DNA of 27,117 bases from CAZHTS01 sp964535315 (GTDB lineage Bacteria > Chloroflexota > Anaerolineae > Anaerolineales > Anaerolineaceae): the NCBI GenBank assembly GCA_964535315.1, contig CAZHTS010000061.1, positions 1-27,117 of the forward strand, given 5' to 3'. This document shows, piece by piece, positions 1 through 9,617 of the stretch. Position 1 is the stretch's first letter. Each line of letters starts with the position of its first letter. The translations under genes and the position numbers were made by a program. Under the pieces are notes generated by a model. That model did no database searches, was not told the DNA's origin, and saw only the letters and a program-made list of their open reading frames with translations.

Positions 1-988
1 TGGCCTTGCTGTTTACCGGTGAGACAAACATCTGCAAGGGCACGTCTTCCTGAAAAGTTGGGCTCAACAGAAAGTCGATGAACTTCTCGGCCAGGGCGCG
101 CTGTTTGCTGCCCTTGAGAATGCCGGCAAATTCCACCTGACGAAAACAGGTATCGGCGGCGACGATCGAACCGGTCGGCGCCTCGGTCAGCGGCGTAGAG
201 GCAAACACCACCTCCGCCACCGGGCTGGAAGCGTACGACACGGCCATCGGCTGCGGCCCCTTGCCCGAAGAAGCACTGAAGTTGGTGTAGTAGGCCGTCT
301 CCCAATCGTTGACCACAATCACCTCGTTGGCGCGCAGCTGCTTCCAGTAATCCAGATACTTGTCCGGGCCAAAATGGGCCACGGTCGCCAGCAAGAAAGC
401 CAGGCCGGGCGAAGAGGTGGCCGGGTTCATCACCACCAGCAGGCCGCGGTACTCCGGCTTGAGCAGGTCTTCCAGCGACTGCGGCACGGCCAATTTCTTC
501 TCGGCGAAATACGCCTTGTCGTAATTGATGCACACATCGCCGTAATCGACCGGCAGGGCGCGGTTTCCGGCGTCCAGTTTAAAGGCGGCGGGGATGTCTG
601 CCAACAGCGGCGAGGCATACGGCTCGAAAATATCCGCCTGCAACGCACGCGACAGGAAGGTGTTATCCACCCCATAGAACACATCCGCCAGCGGCGCGTC
701 TTTGGAGAGGATGGCGCGATTCAACGCCCCACCCGTATCCCCGCTCTTGACGAAGGTGACCTTGACCTTGTTCTCCTGCTCAAACGCCGCCACCAATCCT
801 TCGCTGACGGCAAACGAGTCGTGCGTCATGACCGTCAACATCGGCGCCGTCTCAGCCGGCGCCGCCGGTTGCGTCGCCGCAGGCAGCGGCTGCGTGGCAG
901 CCACCGGCGTCGTTGCCGCCGGGCTGCAGGCGCCCAAACCCAGCGCCAACCCCACCAGCCCAATCACAAAAATCCGAACAGCTTTCAT
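1..988 (-). CDS. thiB: Thiamine ABC transporter substrate-binding lipoprotein (3' end beyond the window)
   Basis: Captures thiamine (or a phosphate ester) outside the membrane and hands it to an ABC permease/ATPase. The start ATG lies 2 bases after the stop of the upstream kinase gene, with an AGGAG ribosome site just before that stop. The N-terminus is a lipoprotein signal: a hydrophobic stretch ending in LGLGAC with Cys21 as the lipid anchor, then an Ala/Pro/Thr-rich linker. The mature part starts LTVMTHDSFAVSEG and continues with VTFVKSGDTGG, VDNTFLSRAL, VDYGDVCINYD, and near the edge FIDFLLSPTFQEDVPLQMF, all typical of the ThiB branch of iron/thiamine binding proteins. About 329 codons are visible without a stop. 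The TPP riboswitch upstream supports thiamine as substrate. Permease and ATPase genes are expected just left of the window but are not visible. Confidence 0.88.
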   Translation of the reverse strand, partial: MKAVRIFVIGLVGLALGLGACSPAATTPVAATQPLPAATQPAAPAETAPMLTVMTHDSFAVSEGLVAAFEQENKVKVTFVKSGDTGGALNRAILSKDAPLADVFYGVDNTFLSRALQADIFEPYASPLLADIPAAFKLDAGNRALPVDYGDVCINYDKAYFAEKKLAVPQSLEDLLKPEYRGLLVVMNPATSSPGLAFLLATVAHFGPDKYLDYWKQLRANEVIVVNDWETAYYTNFSASSGKGPQPMAVSYASSPVAEVVFASTPLTEAPTGSIVAADTCFRQVEFAGILKGSKQRALAEKFIDFLLSPTFQEDVPLQMFVSPVNSKA

Positions 989-990
989 TT

Positions 991-1403
991 TTATGCTCCT
1001 GAATCTTTCTCGGCAGTTTTGCCTGCCCGGAGCCGGCTATGGATGCAAATCAAAACGCCACGTTCCAGACGGACGATCGCTTTTTCACCTTCCAGGACGT
1101 TGCTGATGCCGCGCGTGCGTTCGGGGTAGAGCGTTTCGCTGTGCAGCGGGTAGCGCAGCCCGGCGGTCAGCACCCCCTCCGCCGCGCCCCCCCACGGCAG
1201 AAGCGAAACCGTATCGCCCGGTGAACCCACCACCCGCCCCATCGTGCGGATCAGAAAAATCGTCTCGGNNNNNNNNNNNNNNNNNNNNNNNNNNNNNNNN
1301 NNNNNNNNNNNNNNNNNNNNNNNNNNNNNNNNNNNNNNNNNNNNNNNNNNNNNNNNNNNNNNNNNNNNCCGTTGGCAAAGACCATCGCCCGAGAGAATTG
1401 CAT
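991..1403 (-). CDS. thiN: Thiamine pyrophosphokinase, interrupted by an assembly gap
   Basis: Makes thiamine diphosphate from thiamine and ATP in the cytoplasm. The ATG at 1403 opens MQFSRAMVFANG, like the start of TPK catalytic domains (…FANG). After the gap about 92 residues carry the TPK thiamine-binding C-terminal signature: GSPGDTVSLLPWGGAAEGV, then TAGLRYPLHSETLYPERTRG and ISNVLEGEKAIV. With the gap taken as 100 bases the two halves fall in different frames, so no single reading frame spans it. The family is about 200-220 residues long and only about 104 are visible, so the real gap should be nearer 300-350 bases. The gene sits directly below a TPP riboswitch and attenuator and overlaps functionally with thiB (2-base spacing). 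So the enzyme that makes TPP is controlled by TPP. Confidence 0.82.
1269..1368. other. Assembly gap (100 N) inside the thiamine pyrophosphokinase gene
   Basis: Exactly 100 N, the usual placeholder for a gap of unknown size. Flanking halves of the same gene are out of frame, so the number of N is not the true length. Confidence 0.97.
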
Positions 1404-1404
1404 G

Positions 1405-1434
1405 AAAAAAACCACCTTCCGCCAGGGAGGGTGG
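1405..1434 (-). terminator. Riboswitch attenuator: hairpin plus U7 tract touching the start codon
   Basis: On the minus strand CCACCCTCC (1434-1426), loop CTGGC, GGAAGGTGG (1420-1412), then seven T (1411-1405), one C and the ATG at 1403. The stem has one C-A mismatch. The 3' arm GGAAGG/GGTGG is also the only plausible Shine-Dalgarno for the kinase gene, so folding would both terminate transcription and hide the ribosome site. The 5' arm CCCTCC can alternatively pair with the GGAGGG at the 3' side of the TPP aptamer (1459-1465), giving a simple antiterminator. Confidence 0.75.
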
Positions 1435-1452
1435 CCTGCACATACCTCGTTC

Positions 1453-1546
1453 GGTTGCTCCCTCCGCCGGCATTACCCGGATCAGGTTATGCGGGTCGAG
1501 GGCTCGTAACCCTCCTCTCAGCCTGGTTCACCAGGCTCCCCGTACT
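1453..1546 (-). promoter_or_regulatory. TPP (thi-box) riboswitch aptamer
   Basis: The minus strand shows the conserved TPP aptamer core in order: CGGGGAGCC, a P3-type hairpin (GCCTGGTGAACCAGGC), the CTGAGA motif (1521-1516), GACCCGCATAACCTGATCC, GGGTAATGCCGGCGGAGGGA. These match the THI element closely. The terminal P1 stem is not obvious by eye. It begins a few bases after the expected transcription start of the promoter at 1559-1587 and lies directly upstream of the attenuator and thiamine pyrophosphokinase. High TPP should favour the attenuator and switch off the kinase and thiamine-uptake genes. Confidence 0.95.
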
Positions 1547-1558
1547 TCATCACGCTAG

Positions 1559-1587
1559 AGTATAGTAAAAAGCGGGCAGATTGTCAA
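1559..1587 (-). promoter_or_regulatory. Sigma-70-type promoter for the thiamine operon
   Basis: TTGACA (1587-1582), a 17-base spacer, TATACT (1564-1559). Expected start near 1552, immediately before the TPP aptamer. The -35 box lies 4 bases beyond the stop codon of the upstream hydrolase gene, so the thiamine operon is a separate transcription unit in the same direction. Confidence 0.85.
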
Positions 1588-1591
1588 CCCA

Positions 1592-2380
1592 CTAACGCAC
1601 GCGCCGCTTCCACTCCTCTTTCAACTGTAAGTCGCGCGGCGTTTCACCGGAGCGCAGCGCCAGGAAGTCCACCATCAAACGGTTGAACTTGTTGTCTTCG
1701 TCCAGCATCGGGAAGTGCCCCGACTGTTCGAAGGTGATATTGTGAATCTGGTCGGGCAGTTCGGCCATCTGCTCCATATTGGGCGGGGTAACGGCGGGGT
1801 CGTTCAGGCCGTTGACCAGCAGACAGTTGGTATTGAACTGGAACCACAACGTCTTCAGATGCAGCGCCGGCAAATCGTCCAGCGAACGCACGATCGCCTG
1901 CTGATCGGCCTTGAGCGCATCCGAGCGCACCGGCTCGGCCGCCGCAGAGCGCGCCACCAGCCAGTCGGAAAGTTCGGCCATCTGCGCCGTACGCAGACGG
2001 GCATTGATCCCACCGTCCTCCATCGGACAGCTGATCGCCATTACCCGGTCGACGATATCGGGGTTGTTCTGAGCAAAATAAAGCGCCACCAACGCCCCCA
2101 GGCCATGCCCTACCAGCGCCACACGCCCAATGCCCATCTCGTTCATAAAGCTGTCAATCAAGGCGGACTGCTGATCCAACGAATAACGGCGCGCCGCCTT
2201 GGCGGTGTCGCCAAAGCCCCACAAATCCAGGGCATACGCCCGGAAAGAGACCGAAGCCGCCTGCATCACCGGAATCCAATAACGCCACGACCCAACCCAG
2301 CCGTGCAGGAAGATCAAGGGCCGGCCGCGACCCAATACCTCGTAATGGACTATCTCCTGCTCCAGTAAAACGACGCTCAT
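1592..2380 (-). CDS. Alpha/beta hydrolase-fold protein lacking the nucleophile serine (probable pseudoenzyme)
   Basis: 262 residues, alpha/beta hydrolase fold. HGWVGSW at 26-32 gives the oxyanion-hole motif, and YALDLWGFGD follows at 49-58. The nucleophile elbow at 91-95 reads GHGLG, where the family has GHSxG: codon 93 (2104-2102) is GGC glycine. The predicted acid (Asp194 in NGLND) and base (His222 in SGHFP) remain. The paralogue at 12430-13266 aligns without gaps through residue 93 and has Ser there. AGGAG lies 4-5 bases before the ATG. It is the last gene of the kinase operon, 7 bases after the CheY-like regulator. A role in ligand binding or protein interaction rather than hydrolysis is inferred. 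A sequencing error (A to G in one codon) is the alternative. Confidence 0.85.
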   Translation of the reverse strand: MSVVLLEQEIVHYEVLGRGRPLIFLHGWVGSWRYWIPVMQAASVSFRAYALDLWGFGDTAKAARRYSLDQQSALIDSFMNEMGIGRVALVGHGLGALVALYFAQNNPDIVDRVMAISCPMEDGGINARLRTAQMAELSDWLVARSAAAEPVRSDALKADQQAIVRSLDDLPALHLKTLWFQFNTNCLLVNGLNDPAVTPPNMEQMAELPDQIHNITFEQSGHFPMLDEDNKFNRLMVDFLALRSGETPRDLQLKEEWKRRVR

Positions 2381-2387
2381 AGCGCTC

Positions 2388-2762
2388 CTACTTACCGAAC
2401 TGTTTCAGTAAGGCCTGAACACGGATGACCAGTTCATCCGGAGCGAACGGCTTCAACAAATACTCGCTCGCCCCGGCGCTCAGGCCAGTGCGGATTTCGG
2501 ACTCCTGCCCTTTGGCAGATAAGAAGACCACCGGGATATGCTGTAATTGCGCGTCTGCTTTGATTTTTTCACAGGCCTCATAGCCGGTCATGCGCGGCAT
2601 GCGTACGTCCATCAGGATCAGGTCCGGCAACTCCTGGCCGGCGGCCTGAACCGCCTCCTCGCCATTGGAGACCGCCACCACCTCGTGCCCGGCAAATCTC
2701 AGAGTAAAGGAAACCAGATCGCGAATATCCCGTTCGTCTTCAGCAATAAGGATTTTTGCCAT
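2388..2762 (-). CDS. CheY-like single-domain response regulator
   Basis: 124 residues, a stand-alone receiver domain with no output domain. Acidic pair Glu8/Asp9, phospho-acceptor Asp52 in LILMDVRMP, Ser82 in the Thr/Ser switch position and Lys104 in LLKPF are all present. The start is 6 bases after the stop of the giant kinase, and the GAGGA ribosome site lies in the kinase's last codons, so translation is probably coupled. The natural partner is that kinase. The output is probably by protein contact, perhaps within a phosphorelay or with the downstream hydrolase-fold protein, but nothing in the sequence names the target. Confidence 0.93.
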   Translation of the reverse strand: MAKILIAEDERDIRDLVSFTLRFAGHEVVAVSNGEEAVQAAGQELPDLILMDVRMPRMTGYEACEKIKADAQLQHIPVVFLSAKGQESEIRTGLSAGASEYLLKPFAPDELVIRVQALLKQFGK

Positions 2763-2768
2763 GCGTAA

Positions 2769-5700
2769 CTATTCCTCAGGCTGATGAATTGGCAGTGTAA
2801 AGGAGAAGACACTGCCTTCCCCGCTCACACCGCTGCTATTAAACCAGATCCGGCCGTGATGCATATCGATCAACGTTTTGGAAATGGCCAGACCAAGCCC
2901 CGTCCCCGCCGTCGCCAACACCAGCGGATCCTCCCCACGATAGAATCGCTCAAAAATGCGGTTGTGATCTTGCATCGCAATACCGATACCGTTGTCGATC
3001 ACGTCCACCTGAACTTCGTCTTCTTCCTGGTGCATCGACACCAGCACCCGACCACCGGCCGGCGTGTAATTGTACCCGTTACTGACCAGATTGCCCAGCA
3101 CCTGACGCACCCGTTCCACATCGCCCTGCACCAGCGGCAGATTGGCGGGAATCTCCAGCGCGAAGGTCATTTCCTTGTTTTCTTCCTGGGCACGACGGCG
3201 CAGATCCGAGGCCACGTCTTCGGCCAGTTCGCGCAGGTTGATCGGCTGCATGCTCAACGTCACCCGCCCGGCCTCGATGCGCGAGACGTCCAGCAGGTCG
3301 TTCACCAACACGCTGAGACGTTCGGTGTTGCTCTTGACCACCTGCAAGAAGTGCGTCTGCTGCGGCGAAAGCGGCCCGGCCGCGCCCATCAACATGATCT
3401 CCACGTAGCCCTTGATCGAGGTCATCGGCGTACGCAGTTCGTGACTGACATTGGCCACAAATTCGGATTTGAGGCGGTCGACCTGCACCTCGTGCGTGAT
3501 GTCGCGGAAGATGGACACCGTTCCAAGGAAATCGGTGCGCCAGATAACCGGCGCCAGGTGTACCGAAACTACCTGACCGTTTTCCAGTTCGATCTGCTCG
3601 GCGTAGGTTTCGCCCTCGCGATACGAACGGGTATCCTGCGACCACCTGCGGATCGTATGCATCCAGGTGCGGGCAGCCTTGCCAAACAACCCCACGAATT
3701 GATCCAACGACTTGCCCACCACCTGGTCATGTTTCAGTTCCAGGATGCGCTGTGCCGAGGCGTTGAACAACGCCACCTGACCACTCGCATTGGTAACCAG
3801 TACACCGTCGGCCACCGCTTCCAGGATGGCCCGTGAACGAGTGGCCTCGATCTGTTGGTCGCGCAGCATCCCGCCCAGATGCTCGGCCTGATCGCGGATC
3901 AGGTTGAACAACTCGGCATTGTTCAGGGCGATGCTGATTTGACGGGCAGCGGCTTCGATCAGGCCAATCTGCTCGAGGCCAAAGAAGGCCAGATGGCGGT
4001 GGAAAAGCAGCAACGTGCCCAGCACCTCTTCGCCCAGCACCAGCGGCACGCCAATGACGCTGCGATACGCCGGCAGGTGGTCGCCCGCTAACGGCCAGCG
4101 GTCGTCGCCCTGGACATCGTCGACCAGGGTGGCGGCCTTGTGTTTCACCACCCAGCGCGCCATGTCCTCCTCAGGCTGCAACGGCGGGCGCTCTTTGGCC
4201 GGCCCGGGCGGAATGACCACCAGCGGCATGCCCGCCTGGAAGAAACGATTGTTGCCCTGGGCCAGAATGATCAGGCTCTGTTCGGCGCCAATCGACTCGT
4301 TGAGCACGGAAAGCGCCCGGTTCAAGACCTGGTTGATATCCAGGCTGGCCGAAAGCTCGGTGATGATGCGCAGCAGCGTTTGTGTGTTGCGATGTTCGCG
4401 CACCACNNNNNNNNNNNNNNNNNNNNNNNNNNNNNNNNNNNNNNNNNNNNNNNNNNNNNNNNNNNNNNNNNNNNNNNNNNNNNNNNNNNNNNNNNNNNNN
4501 NNNNNNCGACTCACGCAAACGCTGCAACAGCGGAATGTCTGCCAGCACCTGCGGCAGGCGGTCTTCCCAGACGCCCAACGTCGGACGCCAGGGCGGCACC
4601 TCGGTTTGCAAGACGAAACGGCCCTGCTCGTTGACCAACACCGCGGCCACCCGCACCCCCAGATGCGGGTCGAGGGCGGTCAACAACTGCTGCGCCGTCA
4701 ACTTGAGGATGTAATCGACGTCCAACGATGAACCCAGTTCGCTCGACAGGCGGTTGAGCAGCGCCAGACGCTGCGAACGCTGATCCAACTCACTGGCGCG
4801 CCGGGTGCTTTCCTCGAACAGACGGGCATTATCCAGAGCCACGGCCGCCTGGCTGGCAAACGTGGTCGCCGCCTGGACATGTTCTTCACTATAGAAATCG
4901 GCCTCGCTCTTCTCGACGGCGATCATACCGATCAATTCCGCCTTGGCCAACAACGGGATACCCAGCCACGAAAGATAATCCGGCGCCAACAACGATGGGA
5001 AACGGCTGTCCTGGCGCACATCCGGCACGAGCAGCGCCCGCCCGGTGGCGATCATCTCTTTAAACAGGACGCTATCCTCCACCGCCACACTCAGCCCGAT
5101 GCGGCTTTCGCTGTCGGTAAACCCGCTGGCATCCGCCACCGTCAACATGTTGCCGCGTCGCAGCCACAGGGTGGCCGTATCATACGACAGCACCGGCGCC
5201 AGGCGTTCCAGCAACGTGCCCACCAGTTCTTCGGTCTTCAAACTGGAGGTGATGGCGCCGGCCACCTCGGTCAACGCCTGGAGTTGGACGGCGCGTTGGC
5301 CGGCCGTCTGGTACAGACGGGCATTTTCCAACGCCAGAGCGGTTTGCTGGGTCAGGTTGAAGGCCAACGCCTCATCATCTTCGCTGAACGCCCCCGCCTG
5401 GGTGTAGTTATCCAGAACCAGAACACCCAACACACTCTCGGTCAGACGCAGCGGCAGCAACAGGCTGGAAACCGGCAAATGCCCGGCGGTGGCCTGGCGA
5501 TAATGCAGCAGGTTCTCCGAGCTCAGGTTGTAATCCTGGGCAAATTCAACCTCGCCCACGATCATCGCCTGCCCACCCTGATAGGCACGCAGCGGCAGGG
5601 GCAACGCCCCGGCGTTCTTGTGGGTGCTCTCCAACGGGAAGCGAATCGCCAGCATGCTGGCCTGATTGACAAAACCACCCGCCGCCCGCGGCACCAGTTG

Positions 5701-8700
5701 GCGGTGCTTCTCTTCCCACAGCGCCACCCACCCGGCGTTGGCCTCGGGGATGGCCTTGAGCGCGGTTTCCACCAGCGAATTGAGGATGCTGTTGACGTCC
5801 AGGGTGGTCAGCTTGCGGGTGTAATCCAGCAGCAAGTCCATCTCTTGCAGACGGCGGCGCGTCTCGGTCAGCAATTGCAGGTTCTGCAAAGCAACACTGA
5901 TCTGGCGCGCCATCTGATGATAGATCTGGCGGTCCTGAGCAGTGAACGGCGGTAGAGGACGGTGCGCCACAGCCAGAATGCCAAACCGGAAGCCATCCCC
6001 CACATCGACCGGCAACCCCAACAGGCTCTTGGCGCCCAGGGCATTTAACAAGGGGTTATTTGCCCAGGTGGTATCCGTATCCAGGTTGGCGATCAGCAGC
6101 AAGCTGCCTTCCTGCACCACCTGGCGCAGCGGATTGCGCTGACCGAACAGAGCCTGCGCCGTGCTCACCATGCGATCATCGCCGTCGCTCAAAGCTCCAA
6201 CCATATCCAACAGACGCGTGCCGGACGCATTGTGCTCGGCTATCAGCGCTGCCTGGAAGTCAAAGCGCGTCAGGATCTCACGTCCCAGCGTCTTGAGCAT
6301 AACCAGCGGCTCAACCGCCTGGCCTTCTTTCACCGACACGGCATCGGTGATTTCCAGACCGGCCTGGATGCGCTGTAACTGACGGTGCAGGTTCTGGGTG
6401 GTGATCGCCTGCTCCAGTTCTTTGTGTAACAACACCGGCAGGTGTCGTCTGGCATTCTGCGCGGCCAGATACAGGCGGCTCTGATCGGCGCCCAGTTGCA
6501 GTATCTGGCTTTGCAGGCTCTCTACGTGCCGGCGGCTCTCGATCACCAGACTGGCCTGCATGGCAAACAGTTCCAACGCCTGGAAGGTCGGCCGGTCGGG
6601 GCGGCGACCGTCCCCCGGCATATCCAGGCTCACCATGCCCAACGGCACCCCTTCGGCGTCGTACAACGGCATCAGCAGCAGATCACCGTCCTGCCAGCGA
6701 CTGGTCTCGTCTTGATCCAACAGCGGCAGGACGTTGACAAAATGCACGTCGGCCGGGACGATGGGTTTATGATCGGTCGGAATATAGTAAGAAGAGCCGA
6801 CCTGGAATTCAGGCAAGAAGAACTGCGCCACACCCCGCCAGGGCTGGGTGCGCTCGCGCGCATCTTCCCACAGGCGACCGGTCAACCCGGTGGAGGTAAT
6901 CCGGCGCAGCGAGTCGGTCTCGGCGTCATACACACTGATCAGTACCATCTGGAACGGGGTGGCGTCGGTGATGGCGCGTGCGATAAAAGAGAGCGCCTGT
7001 TCGAGCGGCTGGTTGGGGCGGATCACCTGCGAGACCTGGAACAACTTCCCCAGCGTATCCACCTCACGGCGCAACAACATCGCCCGCCGCGACTGATCCT
7101 CGTACTGTACGGCATTGCTCAAGGCCACCGCCGTCTGCGAGGCCAGCGACTGGGCAATTTCAACCGCGGCATGATCGAAACGATGCGGGGTAAATGCATG
7201 CAACATCAACAACCCGGCCGGGCGCTGCTGATAGATGACCGGCAGAATGAGCATCGATTGCACGCCCTCATGCGGCGGCCGGATGCCCTCCTGATTAATA
7301 TCGGTAATGTGATAAGGCTCGACGCCTTTGAGGATCGCCAGTTCCTGTTCTGAAAGCGCCCGTACGTGCTCGTCGCCGATGGCAAAACGCACCGCCGGTT
7401 CCTTGCCTTCCCCTTCCGGCTCATTGATGTCGAACAACAGAATCGTACCGCAATCCGCCCGGGTCGTACGCCGGGCCTCGTCGTACACCAGTTGCAGCAG
7501 GTATTCCATGTCGAGCGAGGTGCTCAATTCGCGGCTGATGCGCGTCAGCGCGGTCAGCTGCTCCACCTTACGCCGCAGGCTGTCGTCAGTTTGCGCGCTC
7601 AGATAAGATTGCTCCACCACCCCGGCCAGTTGACCGGCCGCCGTGGTGACCACCTGTAAATCGCCCCGGTCAAAGAAGTTGACCAGCTGGCTGCCCAGCC
7701 AGATTTCGCCGATGCCTTCGTCGCGTACAATCAACGGCACGGCAATGACCGATTGCAATTTCCACACCGCCAGAATCTGCTGGTAATACGGGATGAGCGC
7801 CTTCTCTTCATCCACCTGACCAAACGCCAACACATGCTGGCGCCCGGTAACCGTAAAGTGGAATTGCGGGTCGTCCATCGTCAGGTGGCGATAGATATCG
7901 GGCAGGGCCGGAACGTTGCCGTAGGTGGCCGCCGGCTGGTAATCCAGCGCGCCGCGCGTCTTATCCATCAAGAATACTGCCGCCAGATCGGCCTGCAACA
8001 GATGCGCCAGTTCCTGCAACGAGAACATCAAAATCTCGTCCAGCGTCGCCGCCGAAGAGGCCAGGCTGCTCACCCGGCGCAGCGCCTCGGCCCGCTGGGC
8101 GCGCTGGCGCGACTGCTGCACCAGCATGGCGTTCTCGATGATCGAGGCCGCCTGGTTGGCAATAATCATCAACAAATGCAGCTCGTCTTGCGTAAAAATC
8201 GTGCTGCCATCCAGATGGTTGGAGGCCTGCAAATAGCCCAACATGTGCCCGCCCGATGCCAGCGGCACCAGAATGGTATCGCGCAGGCTGGCGGCCTGCG
8301 CCAGGTGGCCCAGACCAATGGCGTCCCAATGGGCGTCTTCAGCCGCGTTCTCCGATAGGATGATATCCTGCGCCAGCAATGTCTGCTCCACCGGGCTGCC
8401 CGCAGGCACCGGAGCGCTGTACAAATCGATGAACTGCGCCGGCAGACCGTGGAAGGGCACCTGCCCCTCCAACGTGCGCTGGCTCTCGTTGTACAGTAAA
8501 AAGCCCAGAATTTCGACCTGCACCAGCGGCACGATACTATGCACCAGGCTCGAATACAACCCCTTCGGATCACGCGCCGAGCTAAACGCCTGCGCCAGCT
8601 GCGCCAGCCCGGAGAGCTCGGCCGTGCGCTTTTGTTCCTCGTGATACAACAAGGCGTTGTGGATGGCGATCGCCGCCTGCCCCGAGATCAGGTGCAGCAG

Positions 8701-9597
8701 TTCCACATCGCTTTGCTGATAAGTCTCCGGATTGAGCGAACCCAGTTCCAGCGTACCGATGGCTTCCTTGCCCACGATCAGCGGCACGCCAACGTAAGAG
8801 CGCATCGGCACCGCGCTGCGATCCAACGCCGGATGGATATCATGCCGGCTGTCTACATCCGTGATCAACAACGGCTCACGGTGTTGGAAGACATACCCGC
8901 TGTAGCCATTTTCGCTGCGATAGCGTACCGGCGGCTGCTCCAGGCGGCGCTCAAACCCCGAGACGCCCAACATGCGGTACGGCACCAGCACTTCGCTCTC
9001 GGATTCCCACAGGCTAATCTCGATGATATCCGCCGGGATGAGTTTATCCAGCCCGTTCATGATGGCGACCAGCGTATCCTTCAAATCCAGGCTGGCGGCC
9101 ATCGACTGGATCAATTCGGTAAAGCTCTGCAAAACGGTGGATGAGATGCCCCCCTCCACACTTCCCAGTCCGGTGGCCTGATCCAGTTGCAGCGAAGCCA
9201 CCATGACCGAGCGGCCCTCCTCCCGAACCTGGAACGAGAGCCCCACAAACGGCTTGCCATCCAAAACAAAACGCGCCCGCCCTTCGGCAGCGCACAATTC
9301 CAGGAATTTCTCACTCGGGCGGATACGCTTGACCAGCCGCTCCAGGTCGGCCTGCTCGCCACGCGACAGACGAAACACTTCCCGGCCGCGATCGTTAATC
9401 GATAACAGCTTACCACCCGGCTCGATCACCAGAACGGCGGTCTCGTTGGGTTGCAGCGATGGATTAGCGGCGACCTCAGCCGCGGCCAACGGCCGCGAAC
9501 GGGATGCCACCCGCATCAGGTACAGGGCTAATAACCAAAAGCCCACCCCTAATGCAAATACGATCACCGTCAGGGTTAAGGCATCCAGTTGGAACAT
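2769..9597 (-). CDS. Giant membrane-anchored multi-GAF sensor histidine kinase, interrupted by an assembly gap
   Basis: Read from 9597: one TM helix (about 8-28), a PAS-like segment (53-140), then GAF domains at about 155-320, 326-495, 503-668, 678-834, 845-1025, 1072-1245, 1253-1430 and 1440-1596. A ninth starts at 1610 and is cut by the gap at residue 1697. After the gap 545 codons continue: a tenth GAF (ending near 3910), PAS (about 3830-3490), HisKA with SHELRTP (His codon 3443-3441), and an ATPase domain with N-box NLVSNGYNYTP, DNGIGI, IFERFYRG and GTGLGLAISK. The two halves are out of frame only if the gap is really 100 bases. Because both ends are GAF sequence, one protein of at least 2,240 residues is the simplest reading. 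Two genes remain possible. GAF domains bind small ligands or cofactors; here none is identified. Regulators flank it on both sides (20 and 6 bases). Confidence 0.85.
4407..4506. other. Assembly gap (100 N) inside the giant sensor kinase
   Basis: Exactly 100 N. It falls in the second half of the ninth GAF domain. About 80-90 residues are missing before the tenth GAF begins, so the true gap should be at least about 250 bases and could hide more GAF repeats. Repeated domains may be why assembly broke here. Confidence 0.97.
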
Positions 9598-9617
9598 ATG
9601 GAAATTCCAACCCGGCG

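Noticed and set aside
1039..1224. Plus-strand frame antisense to the thiamine pyrophosphokinase
   Set aside because: The minus-strand reading gives the clear TPK C-terminal signature; the plus frame is a shadow.
4171..4406. Apparent C-terminus of the giant kinase read in the frame set by 100 N
   Set aside because: It is an out-of-frame reading of the tenth GAF domain; the correct frame gives typical GAF sequence and then the kinase core.
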